A stretch of DNA of 64,000 bases, taken from positions 1,488,001 through 1,552,000 of the forward strand of contig NZ_AP025483.1 in assembly GCF_024347455.1 (NCBI RefSeq), given 5' to 3'. The stretch is from Vibrio echinoideorum. GTDB lineage: Bacteria; Pseudomonadota; Gammaproteobacteria; Enterobacterales; Vibrionaceae. A model generated the notes under the pieces. It did no database searches. It worked only from the letters and a program-made list of their open reading frames with translations, and was not told where the DNA came from. Positions 52,319 through 60,889 of the stretch are shown in pieces; position 1 is the first letter of the stretch, and the number at the start of each line of letters is the position of its first letter. Position numbers and translations under genes: made by a program.

Positions 52319-52483
52319 ATGCCTGAATACCTGTGTGAGACTTGTACCGTAGCTTATTGCTTTGATGATTGTCATTCGTTGCTAGCAAAAAGAGAAATGA
52401 TTGAAGTCGAAGAGTCACTTGACCGAAAAAAAGTAAGCGAAGATCCTGATCGGCTTGAACAAGACAGTACAGGCGTTAGTTAG
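52319..52483 (+). CDS. Small Cys-rich protein (54 aa)
   Basis: ATG 52319 lies 3-4 bp after AAAGGAGGGA. The 54-residue product starts MPEYLCETCTVAYCFDDCHS, with four Cys in a CxxC-x4-C-x3-C pattern that could bind a metal, followed by a charged tail. No other gene overlaps it. The clear ribosome binding site supports expression; function unknown. Confidence 0.55.
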   Translation: MPEYLCETCTVAYCFDDCHSLLAKREMIEVEESLDRKKVSEDPDRLEQDSTGVS

Positions 52484-52560
52484 ATATTAAGATGGCTAGA
52501 TACCAAAACGGATAGGTATTAAAACAGATAGGAATATTGCAGATTTTGATTCAGACATAA

Positions 52561-52600
52561 AAATTCCCTACGAGCTAAGTCATAAGCCAGTAGGGAGTTT
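52561..52600. terminator. Hairpin downstream of the second AGCS gene
   Basis: An 11-bp stem with one wobble pair (52561-52571 with 52590-52600) around an 18-nt loop that can pair further. It lies in the 212-bp gap between the Cys-rich gene and the convergent AGCS gene. Confidence 0.65.
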
Positions 52601-52695
52601 AGATTAGTAGCAGTACTGTTCTCGCTTTCTCAAGCAAAGGGTATTACAAAAATTTTTAGAACAGTGTTATTTGACGATAACTTATTGATGAAAAT

Positions 52696-54237
52696 CTATT
52701 TGTCGTAAGTCTTGATTTCGCCTGATTTTACGCGCGCAACAAATGATTGCAGTTCTTTCTTCACAACAGGCATCAAGAAGTACAGACCAAGAATGTTGAA
52801 GATAGACATCGCAAAGATAGCCGCATCAGAGAAGTCGATTACCGCACCAAATTGAATCGTGGCACCAATAACAACAAACACGCAGAATATGACTTTGAAA
52901 ATCAGCTCAGTTGTTTTGCCTTCACCAAATAGGTAAGTCCACGCCTTAAGACCGTAGTACGACCAAGAGATCATTGTCGAAAACGCAAACATGATTACCG
53001 CGAGCGCTAGTGTGTATTTGAACACTTCTGCGGTTTCAGTAAACGATGCAGCAGTAAGCGTTACACCCGTTAAACCTGTTCCATCATATGGACCTACGTT
53101 TAAGCCAGCGATAGTGATTACCAATGCCGTCATTGTACAAATGATTACCGTATCAACGAACGGTTCTAGTAGTGATACAAGACCTTCAGTGATTGGTTCT
53201 TTTGTTTTTACTGCTGAGTGAGCGATTGCTGCTGAACCTACACCCGCTTCGTTTGAGAACGTAGCACGTTTCAGGCCTTGGATTAAGGCGCCAATAAATC
53301 CACCAACCACACCTTCGCCGGTAAATGCACCTGTAAAGATTGCATTGAACGCAGGACCAACTTGATCAAGGTTAGAACCGATAACGATGAGAGCCATACC
53401 GATATACAGAGCAGCCATCCAAGGAACAACTTTTTCTGTTACAGAGGCAATAGAAGGCATACCGCCAACAATAACGGAAAATACTAAGGTAGCGAGTACA
53501 AGCCCTGTGATAACACCGTATTCACTCGGTACATCGAATGCGTAAGTTAACATGGCATGTGCTTGGTTAGCTTGGAACATGTTACCGCCGCCCAATGCGC
53601 CTAAAATACACATTAATGCAAAACCAATAGCAAGGCCTTTACCTAGTCCACCAAGTCCTCTTTCGCTCAGGCCTTGGCTTAGGTAGTACATTGGACCACC
53701 CGAAACGACACCTGAAGGTAAGATAGTTCGGTATTTTACACCTAAAGTACACTCACAAAATTTAGACGCCATACCTAGAAGACCACACAAGATCATCCAG
53801 AATGTTGCACCCGGGCCACCAATCGCGAGTGCAGCACCTACACCTGCAATATTACCAAGCCCTACGGTTCCTGAAAGCGCGGTTGTTAACGCTTGAAAGT
53901 GAGATACTTCGCCATCCTCTTTGGAGTTAGGGTCGGTATACTTACCTTTGATAATGTCGATGGCCATGCCAACACGTTTAAATTGAACAAAGCCAAAATA
54001 AACAGTAAAGATAATCGCGGCGAGCAATAGCCAGCCAACAATGATTGGGAAGTTTGCTTCACCAAGTGGGACACTTTTAAATATTAATCCAACGAACCAC
54101 CCTGTGTAGTCATTGAAAAAACCATCAACACTTTGGCTCAAGTTACTGATACTTTGGCTAAATGATCCTTCTTGTGCAAATGCACTGGAACTAAACAATA
54201 ATATAAACCCAAAAAATAATTCACGTAAGTTTTTCAT
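52696..54237 (-). CDS. AGCS-family sodium:amino-acid symporter with N-terminal signal
   Basis: The 513-residue protein begins with a cleavable-looking signal (MKNLRELFFGFILLFSSSAFA) and about 25 polar residues before the first core helix, unlike the copy at 48918. Core motifs are GTVGLGNIAGVGAALAIGGPGATFW, GGPMYYLSQGLSERG and ATFSNEAGVGSAAIAHSAVKT. The family imports alanine, glycine or glutamine with sodium. It has no riboswitch upstream. Substrate is not defined by sequence. Confidence 0.9.
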   Translation of the reverse strand: MKNLRELFFGFILLFSSSAFAQEGSFSQSISNLSQSVDGFFNDYTGWFVGLIFKSVPLGEANFPIIVGWLLLAAIIFTVYFGFVQFKRVGMAIDIIKGKYTDPNSKEDGEVSHFQALTTALSGTVGLGNIAGVGAALAIGGPGATFWMILCGLLGMASKFCECTLGVKYRTILPSGVVSGGPMYYLSQGLSERGLGGLGKGLAIGFALMCILGALGGGNMFQANQAHAMLTYAFDVPSEYGVITGLVLATLVFSVIVGGMPSIASVTEKVVPWMAALYIGMALIVIGSNLDQVGPAFNAIFTGAFTGEGVVGGFIGALIQGLKRATFSNEAGVGSAAIAHSAVKTKEPITEGLVSLLEPFVDTVIICTMTALVITIAGLNVGPYDGTGLTGVTLTAASFTETAEVFKYTLALAVIMFAFSTMISWSYYGLKAWTYLFGEGKTTELIFKVIFCVFVVIGATIQFGAVIDFSDAAIFAMSIFNILGLYFLMPVVKKELQSFVARVKSGEIKTYDK

Positions 54238-54790
54238 GGTTTTCCCTGTCTTTTTATTAAATTATGTTTGCTGCTGTTGTGTTTGTTTTCTATTTGTTTT
54301 TTACGTTTCAGTGACTCATCTATTTCACTCGACGGCAACATAAACGGCTGTAGCTAGGTCGAAAAACGAAATAAATATAAGTACTGATCTTGCTTTGTAT
54401 GGATATCCTTTTGGTATGTGAACCAATAAGACTATGGTATTCGGCCTACCAAGTCCTACTGACAATCCTATACATAAAAATAATACCCTCAAAGAAATTT
54501 TTACAATAAATTTACAATTGTTCGGGTTTTGTCATTGTTTTGGAATAAGTCGATGCTTTTTAGGTTGTAAAAGGCATATGCAGTAGCTGTTATAGCGACG
54601 GGCTAAGGTGAATTATAGTGGGGGATCACAGGGAAGTCGGCGAGTTTGAATATTCGATATGTGCTTGGGAAGCGTTTATACAATTGATGGCTTAAGATGG
54701 AATCAGGCCAGAGGGTATTAAAAAGGCCCTTTATCAGAGCCTTTTTAATGGTTTACGATGAGCATGAGGCTTAGCGTTTAGAGACTAGCG
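54238..54790. other. Intergenic region with a bidirectional terminator
   Basis: The 553-bp region holds the AGCS promoter at its left. At 54718-54748, TTAAAAAGGC pairs with GCCTTTTTAA, a terminator for the ABC-2 operon, which ends at 54791. A 76-residue open frame at 54113-54343 runs antisense to the AGCS start and is not a gene. Nothing else was recognised. Confidence 0.6.
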
Positions 54791-55945
54791 CTACACAGCC
54801 CCAGTGATACGTTTACTCGATTTGTGGTAGAGCTTGAGCGCCAACAGCGATCCCCATAAAGCGACTTGTCCCCATAGCAATGTCCATTGAGACGCCACTT
54901 CTTGCCAAGATGCACCCATCTGATTAAGCGCTAAGAAGCCTTGAATAGCTGGTGTGCTTGGGAATAACTGCGATAACAGTACTAGCCATTCAGGCATCAT
55001 TTCAACAGGCCAGATAAAACCTGAAGAGAAGATCAGCGGCATTGAACTGATTAACACCACAACCGTGACTAACTCTCTTCTTGGCACTAGCTCACCAATA
55101 AAAATCCCGATCAAACAACTGGCCAATAAGAAGGGCAGCAGTAAGGTCAAAATTTGTGTCGTTGAGGCGAGTAAGTTTATTCCATACATCGAAAAGCTCG
55201 CGCCGAAGTAGTACATCGACAACAAGTAATAAATGCCAACTAAAGTACAGCAGCGAGCAAGCATCAGTTTTGCCGGAGAGGTCTTACTCCAATAGCCAAA
55301 CGTGGATTGAGCGTTTTGGGTTGCGCCAACTAAACCAGAAGCCATGGTTAAGGTTTGTTGCAGGATCAACACAAAGACGGCTGGAACCACGTAATCGATG
55401 TATCCCATGCGGCTATTGAACGTTGGTTTTAGGTTCAAGCTAAACGCGCTGTAGCCTTTGGCTGCGGATTCTAAGGGCACTCCTTCTACTAACAAGTGAC
55501 TGACCTTAACTTGTGCAGCTAACGTGCCACCTGCCTTGGCAAGTCCTTCAACAATGGTTCCGTACACTAAGAAGTAAGAAGCATCGCCGGCGTAAGAAAG
55601 CGTCGGGCTCTTACCGAGCAGCAAGTCTTTATAGAAGTCTTCTGGAATGACGAGGAACCCACCGACCTCTTGGTTAAGTACGGCTTGTTTTGCATCTGCG
55701 ATGCTGGAGTCTCGACGTACCAACTCGATTTGAGAGGTGGCATCCACCATTCGTTCTAATTGGTAGCTGCTTTGACTCTTGTCCAAGTTTACTACCGAGG
55801 CTTTAAGCTGTTGAGGAACTTGGTGCGCGTAAGGCAATGGATACAAGAATGAATAGAAGACCACACCACCAAATACCGTAAGAAGTACAACAGGGTTACG
55901 CAGTACCGCTAACAGTTCTTGTTTGAGCAGTTGAGTAAAGTTCAT
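54791..55945 (-). CDS. ABC-2-type transporter permease
   Basis: The 384-residue permease has one N-terminal transmembrane helix, a periplasmic domain of about 150 residues (LKASVVNLDKSQSSYQLERMVDATSQIELV) and five C-terminal helices, the ABC2_membrane_3 layout of YhhJ/YbhR. It overlaps the second permease gene by 4 bp. With the HlyD and TolC-type genes it should export a drug, lipid or polymer. No ATP-binding subunit is encoded in the operon. Confidence 0.85.
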   Translation of the reverse strand: MNFTQLLKQELLAVLRNPVVLLTVFGGVVFYSFLYPLPYAHQVPQQLKASVVNLDKSQSSYQLERMVDATSQIELVRRDSSIADAKQAVLNQEVGGFLVIPEDFYKDLLLGKSPTLSYAGDASYFLVYGTIVEGLAKAGGTLAAQVKVSHLLVEGVPLESAAKGYSAFSLNLKPTFNSRMGYIDYVVPAVFVLILQQTLTMASGLVGATQNAQSTFGYWSKTSPAKLMLARCCTLVGIYYLLSMYYFGASFSMYGINLLASTTQILTLLLPFLLASCLIGIFIGELVPRRELVTVVVLISSMPLIFSSGFIWPVEMMPEWLVLLSQLFPSTPAIQGFLALNQMGASWQEVASQWTLLWGQVALWGSLLALKLYHKSSKRITGAV

Positions 55946-57252
55946 CGTTTTACTCCTTGTGGTGCTGATTGTTCAGATTTCTCTTGCTGTGTTGTTTGTG
56001 CTGACGATGTTGCGTTTGCAGATACAGATAGGGCTGCTTGGGATGTTAGAGCCGTTTGTGCGGACAGATCCGATTGCGCCAAGTGTTTCTTAATCAACAA
56101 CATCACCACGAAAGCAGGTATCGCATACCACAACATAGAGGAGAGGCTGATAAGCGACTGTGCCACGCTCGCGCCATAACTTGATTGTGCTGTTTGTACT
56201 TCGATGTAATGACTCACGGGCAGTAAGCTTCTCCAGATTTGCGCTGCTGTGTTCATGTCGGTGACTGGAAAGGTAATACCCATGAACGCAAAGCTTGGTG
56301 CTGTAAAGGCGCCAGCGAAACTCATCGCCCTTGCTGGATCAAGCGTTAAGAAGAAAAACAAACAACCCATGATGATACAACTGATGACGGTAAGCAGTTG
56401 GGCGAGGGTCAGTGCCACAAAACTGCCGTTAAACGGCCAGTCTAAGAGGACATAGAACCAAAAGCTAAACGCGATACCAAACATCAAAAACAAGACAAGG
56501 TAGGGCGTTAATGTTGATGCGAGTGACTTCATCGGGGCGTTGGATAGCCAAGCGTGAAGGCCACGTGCTCTAACGTTCGCCGTCAAAACCAATATCGTGC
56601 CCACCACAATCATGATCTGCCATAGTGCAGGAATAACCGCAGACACCAAGAACTGAGCATAACTGGTGTTCTTGTTAAACAGTGGCGTGATTTGGCTTTG
56701 AACGGTAACCGCTTGGCCTAACGCCGACTGTACTGTGGTATCACCGTGTGAAAGCTGTTTAACGACTTCAAGTTGTGCGTTAAAAGTCCCCTGAGCCTGC
56801 AGCAGAGCGGAGTTCACCAGTTTGCCGATCAAGATAAATTGGCTGTTATAGAACACGGATACTTGCGGGTTTAACCCTAGGTAAATATCTCGGTCAAAGT
56901 GTCTAGGGATGACAACATAGCCATAGATTTCGCGTTCAATCATCGCCTTAGCTGCTTCGCTAGCCGAGCTGTATTTCTGACTCACTTGCAGCGTCGGTGA
57001 AGCATCAACTAAGCGCGTGAACTGTTGCGAAATTTGGCTGTGTTCAAGATCAACCACCGCAACGGGTAAATCACGGGCGATGCCTTGTGAGAAAATCAAC
57101 CAAATACTGGCAGCAAGAAGCAAGGGTATCCAAGTTAGGCACGACAACAACCATTTGTCTTTGCGGACAATCGCCCACTGCCTAAGCAAGGTATTCTTCG
57201 CTCTATGATGCTCAGTTGATTGCGAGCCAGTAGATCGAGAGTTAGCAGGCAT
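55942..57252 (-). CDS. ABC-2-type transporter permease, second subunit
   Basis: The 436-residue permease has the same layout as its neighbour: transmembrane helix at about 38-58, periplasmic domain (LPVAVVDLEHSQISQQFTRLVDASPTLQV), five C-terminal helices, then an unusual Ala/Ser/Gln-rich cytoplasmic tail of about 50 residues. It is 7 bp from the HlyD-type gene. The pair probably forms a heterodimer. Confidence 0.85.
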   Translation of the reverse strand: MPANSRSTGSQSTEHHRAKNTLLRQWAIVRKDKWLLSCLTWIPLLLAASIWLIFSQGIARDLPVAVVDLEHSQISQQFTRLVDASPTLQVSQKYSSASEAAKAMIEREIYGYVVIPRHFDRDIYLGLNPQVSVFYNSQFILIGKLVNSALLQAQGTFNAQLEVVKQLSHGDTTVQSALGQAVTVQSQITPLFNKNTSYAQFLVSAVIPALWQIMIVVGTILVLTANVRARGLHAWLSNAPMKSLASTLTPYLVLFLMFGIAFSFWFYVLLDWPFNGSFVALTLAQLLTVISCIIMGCLFFFLTLDPARAMSFAGAFTAPSFAFMGITFPVTDMNTAAQIWRSLLPVSHYIEVQTAQSSYGASVAQSLISLSSMLWYAIPAFVVMLLIKKHLAQSDLSAQTALTSQAALSVSANATSSAQTTQQEKSEQSAPQGVKR

Positions 57253-57259
57253 AAGTCAC

Positions 57260-58234
57260 CTAAAGTTCAACCACAAGGCTCATACCCATACGCAGTGTTT
57301 CGCTTGTGTCGATAGGGCGAGCTTCTACTTCAAACGTACGTAAATCGAAGCCTTGCGCAGCATCGGTTGAGCGCCAGGTTGCGAAATCACCCATTACGGC
57401 AATGTGTGTCACTTGGAAAGTTAATGATTTATCCAGAGCCGGTAGGTACGCCTCAAACTGGCTGCCTTTTTCGAAGTGCTTAAGCATATCTTCACGCACA
57501 TTGAGCACGGCCCATGCATCCTTCGTATCGATAACAGTCACAACAGGGAAACCTTGTGGTGCGAGCTCACCGCTGCTCAATAGCACCTGAGACACTTCGC
57601 CATTAAACCAACTGTGGATTTGTGTGTCTTTTGCGTAGGCTTCAACTTCTGCTACTGCACCTGCAGCCATTAGTGCTTTTTGAGCGGCAGCCACTTTGGT
57701 TTCGTCACGAACACCTTCTTGGGCTAGTTGGTACATTTGGAAGGCAGCACTTTCGGTGTATTTCGCGGCTTGCCATTGTGTTTTGGCTTCATCACGTTTT
57801 TGTTCTGCGACGACACCGTCGTTGTAAAGGTTGTTTACACGTTGGTAGGTCTTATCCATTAGATCGGCAGCTGCTTTTGCCTTCAGCCATTGGTCTTTTG
57901 CTGCTTGGATTTGTTGAGTACGGGCGCCATTCTCTGCTTCTTGAGCCAATGCCCCAGCCGCTTTTTGACCTGCTTTTGCTTGTTCTAGTTTCGCGTCGAT
58001 CTCAGGGCTAAGAAGAGAAAAGATTAATTCGCCTTTTTCAACAGCATCACCTTTACGTACAAACACCTGGTCAATGCGTCCAGGCACTTTGGATGAGATA
58101 CTGTACTGCTGTGCGTCAATTTGGCCTTGCAGTTTAACGGGTTGTGGTTGATACGCTTGGTAAAAACTGTATCCGACCCAGCCAATAACACCGATACCAA
58201 CTAAAGATAGAAGAAGGGGCTTAATAGGTTTCAT
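57260..58234 (-). CDS. HlyD-type periplasmic adaptor (membrane fusion) protein
   Basis: The 324-residue protein has an N-terminal membrane anchor (LLLSLVGIGVIGWVGYSFYQ), a first lipoyl half (YSISSKVPGRIDQVFVRKGDAVEKGELIFSL), an Ala/Gln-rich coiled coil (about 75-190), the second lipoyl half (IHSWFNGEVSQVLLSSGELAPQGFPVVTVID) and a beta-barrel domain. It links the inner-membrane permeases to the outer-membrane channel. It is 3 bp from the TolC-type gene. Confidence 0.9.
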   Translation of the reverse strand: MKPIKPLLLSLVGIGVIGWVGYSFYQAYQPQPVKLQGQIDAQQYSISSKVPGRIDQVFVRKGDAVEKGELIFSLLSPEIDAKLEQAKAGQKAAGALAQEAENGARTQQIQAAKDQWLKAKAAADLMDKTYQRVNNLYNDGVVAEQKRDEAKTQWQAAKYTESAAFQMYQLAQEGVRDETKVAAAQKALMAAGAVAEVEAYAKDTQIHSWFNGEVSQVLLSSGELAPQGFPVVTVIDTKDAWAVLNVREDMLKHFEKGSQFEAYLPALDKSLTFQVTHIAVMGDFATWRSTDAAQGFDLRTFEVEARPIDTSETLRMGMSLVVEL

Positions 58235-58237
58235 GAA

Positions 58238-59668
58238 TTATCCTTTTGACTGGCTATCGGTGTCTGTTTTTGAGTCGAAATCAGACGAAACAGAAGATGT
58301 TAAGTAACTTGAGTAAGCATTCATTTCGCTGGTTAGCGCCAAAAGCTTATTGAGAGAAATTAGGTATTTGAATCGCGCAGCAGATTGCTGTGTTTTGATG
58401 CTTGCAAGATATAGCTCTGCATCAACCACTTCTAGCGAGTTAGAAAGCCCTTGAGTGAAGGCTTTTTTACGAAGTAATAGGTTCTCTTGAGCCAAAGCCA
58501 AACTTGAGTTGAGGCCTTGAACCTCTTCAATTGCTTGGTTTGCTTCGAGGTAGGTTTTTTGTACCAACACCGTTAAGTCTTGCTTGGCTTGCGACTTAAG
58601 GAATTGCACCTGTGATACTGCGCTGTGAGCGGCGGCGACTTTGTCTGAACGACCTGACGTATCAATCAACGGTACATTCACACCAATGCCGACTAACCAA
58701 TCAGGTTTCATCTCACTGGCTAACGAATCATCTTCGTAAAGGTTGTAATCACCGTAAAGGTACACTTCTGGGTAGTACTTACCTTTTTCGGCCTTGATTA
58801 AGCTGCTTGCTTGTTTCTCTTTCGCATCAAGGATCTTCAAACCAGGGTAAGTCATCAATGTTTGATCAATAAAAACGTCCATATGTGGCAGGTTTCTATT
58901 GATGAAAAGTTGCTCTGAGGGTTCTACACTTTGGCTCTGACCAAGGATCTGAGTCAGCGCTAATTGAGCAATCTTGAGATCGTTCTGAGCTTTAGTACGC
59001 TCGACAACCGCTTTGTCTAATGAAGCATCCGCTTGCAGGCGTTCTACTCGTGCGATTTGTCCTTGTTGTTCAAGCTTGATGGCGAAATCACGATGTTGAG
59101 TTAGACCTGCTTCAACCGCTTGACGTGTTTTCACAACGTCTTCCGCTAAGATCACCGAGAAGTAATATTTACTTAAGTCTTCGTAGCGAGCCTGTCTTTC
59201 CATTAACAGTTGGCTTTGCGCTTCTTCACTTTTACCTTCTGCTGCGTTTTGCGCCGCGGTAATTCGACCGCCAGTAAAGATAGGCCAAATGGCTCGAATC
59301 GAAGAGCTAAAGATGTCTTGCTCGGTGATGGTTGAGGTAATGCCACCTAGTTGACCTAATAAGGGCGCAAATGCTGGGTTTACACCACTTAAGCTGTCGC
59401 CAAATTGTTCGCCATTAATGGTCACATCACTATCAAGGTGAGTGTAATTTGCACCTAACGTAACAGAAGGGAGGTTAAGGCTTCCAGTTGCGTTTTGAAG
59501 ATGTTGGTAACGCTCAACATTCGCTTGTTGAGCCGCAAGAGAGTTGTTGTTCTCTTGGAGTATTTGCCACGCTTCTGAAAAAGAGAGTGGGGCTGCATAG
59601 CTAGGCGAACTGATAGTACCGATAAGAATACTGGCAATTGCAAGGCATCGGAATTTCGGTTTGGTCAT
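58238..59668 (-). CDS. TolC-type outer-membrane efflux protein
   Basis: The 476-residue protein has a signal peptide ending SYA before APLSFSEAW and the repeated OEP-type helical pattern (NNSLAAQQANVERYQHLQNA; SLALAQENLLLRKKAFTQGLSNSLEVVDAE), with the beta-barrel segments between. It is the first gene of the four-gene export operon. A palindromic operator lies 18 bp before its start. Confidence 0.9.
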   Translation of the reverse strand: MTKPKFRCLAIASILIGTISSPSYAAPLSFSEAWQILQENNNSLAAQQANVERYQHLQNATGSLNLPSVTLGANYTHLDSDVTINGEQFGDSLSGVNPAFAPLLGQLGGITSTITEQDIFSSSIRAIWPIFTGGRITAAQNAAEGKSEEAQSQLLMERQARYEDLSKYYFSVILAEDVVKTRQAVEAGLTQHRDFAIKLEQQGQIARVERLQADASLDKAVVERTKAQNDLKIAQLALTQILGQSQSVEPSEQLFINRNLPHMDVFIDQTLMTYPGLKILDAKEKQASSLIKAEKGKYYPEVYLYGDYNLYEDDSLASEMKPDWLVGIGVNVPLIDTSGRSDKVAAAHSAVSQVQFLKSQAKQDLTVLVQKTYLEANQAIEEVQGLNSSLALAQENLLLRKKAFTQGLSNSLEVVDAELYLASIKTQQSAARFKYLISLNKLLALTSEMNAYSSYLTSSVSSDFDSKTDTDSQSKG

Positions 59669-59685
59669 CGGAACTCATTACCAAT

Positions 59686-59703
59686 TTAGAGTATTAACTC
59701 TAA
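59686..59703 (-). promoter_or_regulatory. Palindromic operator of the export operon
   Basis: TTAGAGT-N4-ACTCTAA is a perfect inverted repeat just upstream of the TolC-type gene, next to a GTTAACA element that could be a -35 box. The form and place resemble MerR- or TetR-type operators. No such regulator gene is in the window. Confidence 0.5.
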
Positions 59704-59802
59704 TGTTAACAGGGCGATCGTCGTTTGTCTTGAACAGATTGCTTCTATGAGCAGTAGGCTTCTTTAAATAGGTCGCTTCATATAAGCAGCTCGCTTCTAT
59801 GG

Positions 59803-59887
59803 ATAGATAACATCTATAAACAGATAGCACTTATAAACTAATAGTACTTGTTAACTGATAGTACTTATTAACTGATAGCACCTATTA
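59803..59887. repeat. 17-bp tandem repeat, about five imperfect copies
   Basis: Units at 59820, 59837, 59854 and 59871 are each 17 bp, with consensus ACTGATAGTACTTATTA; a more diverged fifth lies at 59803-59819. They fill the region upstream of the export operon and before the small gene at 60045. No coding frame is evident. Confidence 0.85.
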
Positions 59888-60044
59888 AACCAAAAGACTC
59901 ACATTGGCAGAGAACGATACCACTCGTTAATTTAGTGTGAACAGGCTGAGTGGTATGGTGTCAGGGACAAACGACACGAAAAGAGCACGACAAAGCGTGC
60001 TCTTTACGTTCAGTATAGAGATATTTGTTACAAAATGAAGGGAT

Positions 60045-60272
60045 CTATTTGAAGCTTGGGCAATGGTGGTCGGCACGCCACACCAATTGTCGAGAGCCTT
60101 GCATCGTTTGTAATAAATCTCTGCCTGACATTTGTGGGAAAGCTAACAACACTTTTAGGTCGAGTGGGGATCTCTCATCCTTCTCATATGCTCTGACATG
60201 AGTAAAAGTAGATTGCAAGTTATTGAACAGCATCGCCTTAGTAAGGCAAATTCCAAAATTATCGCGTTTCAT
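60045..60272 (-). CDS. Small protein of unknown function
   Basis: The 75-residue product (MKRDNFGICLTKAMLFNNLQSTF to HHCPSFK) starts at ATG 60272 with AAGGA about 12 bases upstream. It is soluble and unfamiliar. The frame could be chance, but a strong ribosome binding site and a clean position favour a real gene. Confidence 0.4.
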   Translation of the reverse strand: MKRDNFGICLTKAMLFNNLQSTFTHVRAYEKDERSPLDLKVLLAFPQMSGRDLLQTMQGSRQLVWRADHHCPSFK

Positions 60273-60889
60273 TGCCTGGTTTCCTTTTCAACAATGTTTG
60301 TACGTTATGTTTTTAATCCTGTTTCTGTTGGACGTTGCCACTGATCTAAACTTCCTGCTCATCAATGTTTTATTATTGGGCGCTGATTTCATCAGTCACC
60401 TCTGAGTTGTCTGCTGGCCTATAGTGTAAATAGAGATGTATGAACGAGATTAGGTTGATAACCTGTTTGTTCAACAATCGTAGCGGCGAGCGTGCAACTT
60501 TTAGTTATAGATACGTCCAGTGAGCGAAGAGTTGTTGTCTTTTTGTTAACCGAAATTTCGATTTAAAGCACCGTCTGAAAATCATGACTTATGGCTTGGC
60601 AACAATAAACTTCTTCATATGCAACCATTATAATTGTATTTATTTTGAACAACCTAAAAAACACCTAAAACCTTAGTGATCTAGCTCAATATTTATTCGT
60701 TTATTTGTCTTTTTAAGCTAATCAGTTCTAAAAACGAACAGGTTTTCGAGCGGTATAACGTAAAGGAATATCAATTAATAATCTGGTCAATTATTTAGTT
60801 GAGTAACAGTCACAGATTCGTATAAGTAAAAAGGCCATTTGATTAACTTGGTGTTAACATTGTTCGCTAAGTACTAGGGACGGTTTTAT
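60273..60889 (+). other. Long intergenic region before the kinase gene
   Basis: This 617-bp AT-rich region must contain the promoters of the small gene and of the kinase. An open frame at 60223-60405 lacks features of a gene. I found no operator or RNA element I could name. Confidence 0.4.

Noticed and set aside
59803..59887. 17-bp repeats considered as a CRISPR array
   Set aside because: The units are directly adjacent with no spacers, and no cas genes are present.
60223..60405. 60-residue plus-strand frame before the kinase gene
   Set aside because: It overlaps the small minus-strand gene start and shows no ribosome binding site.
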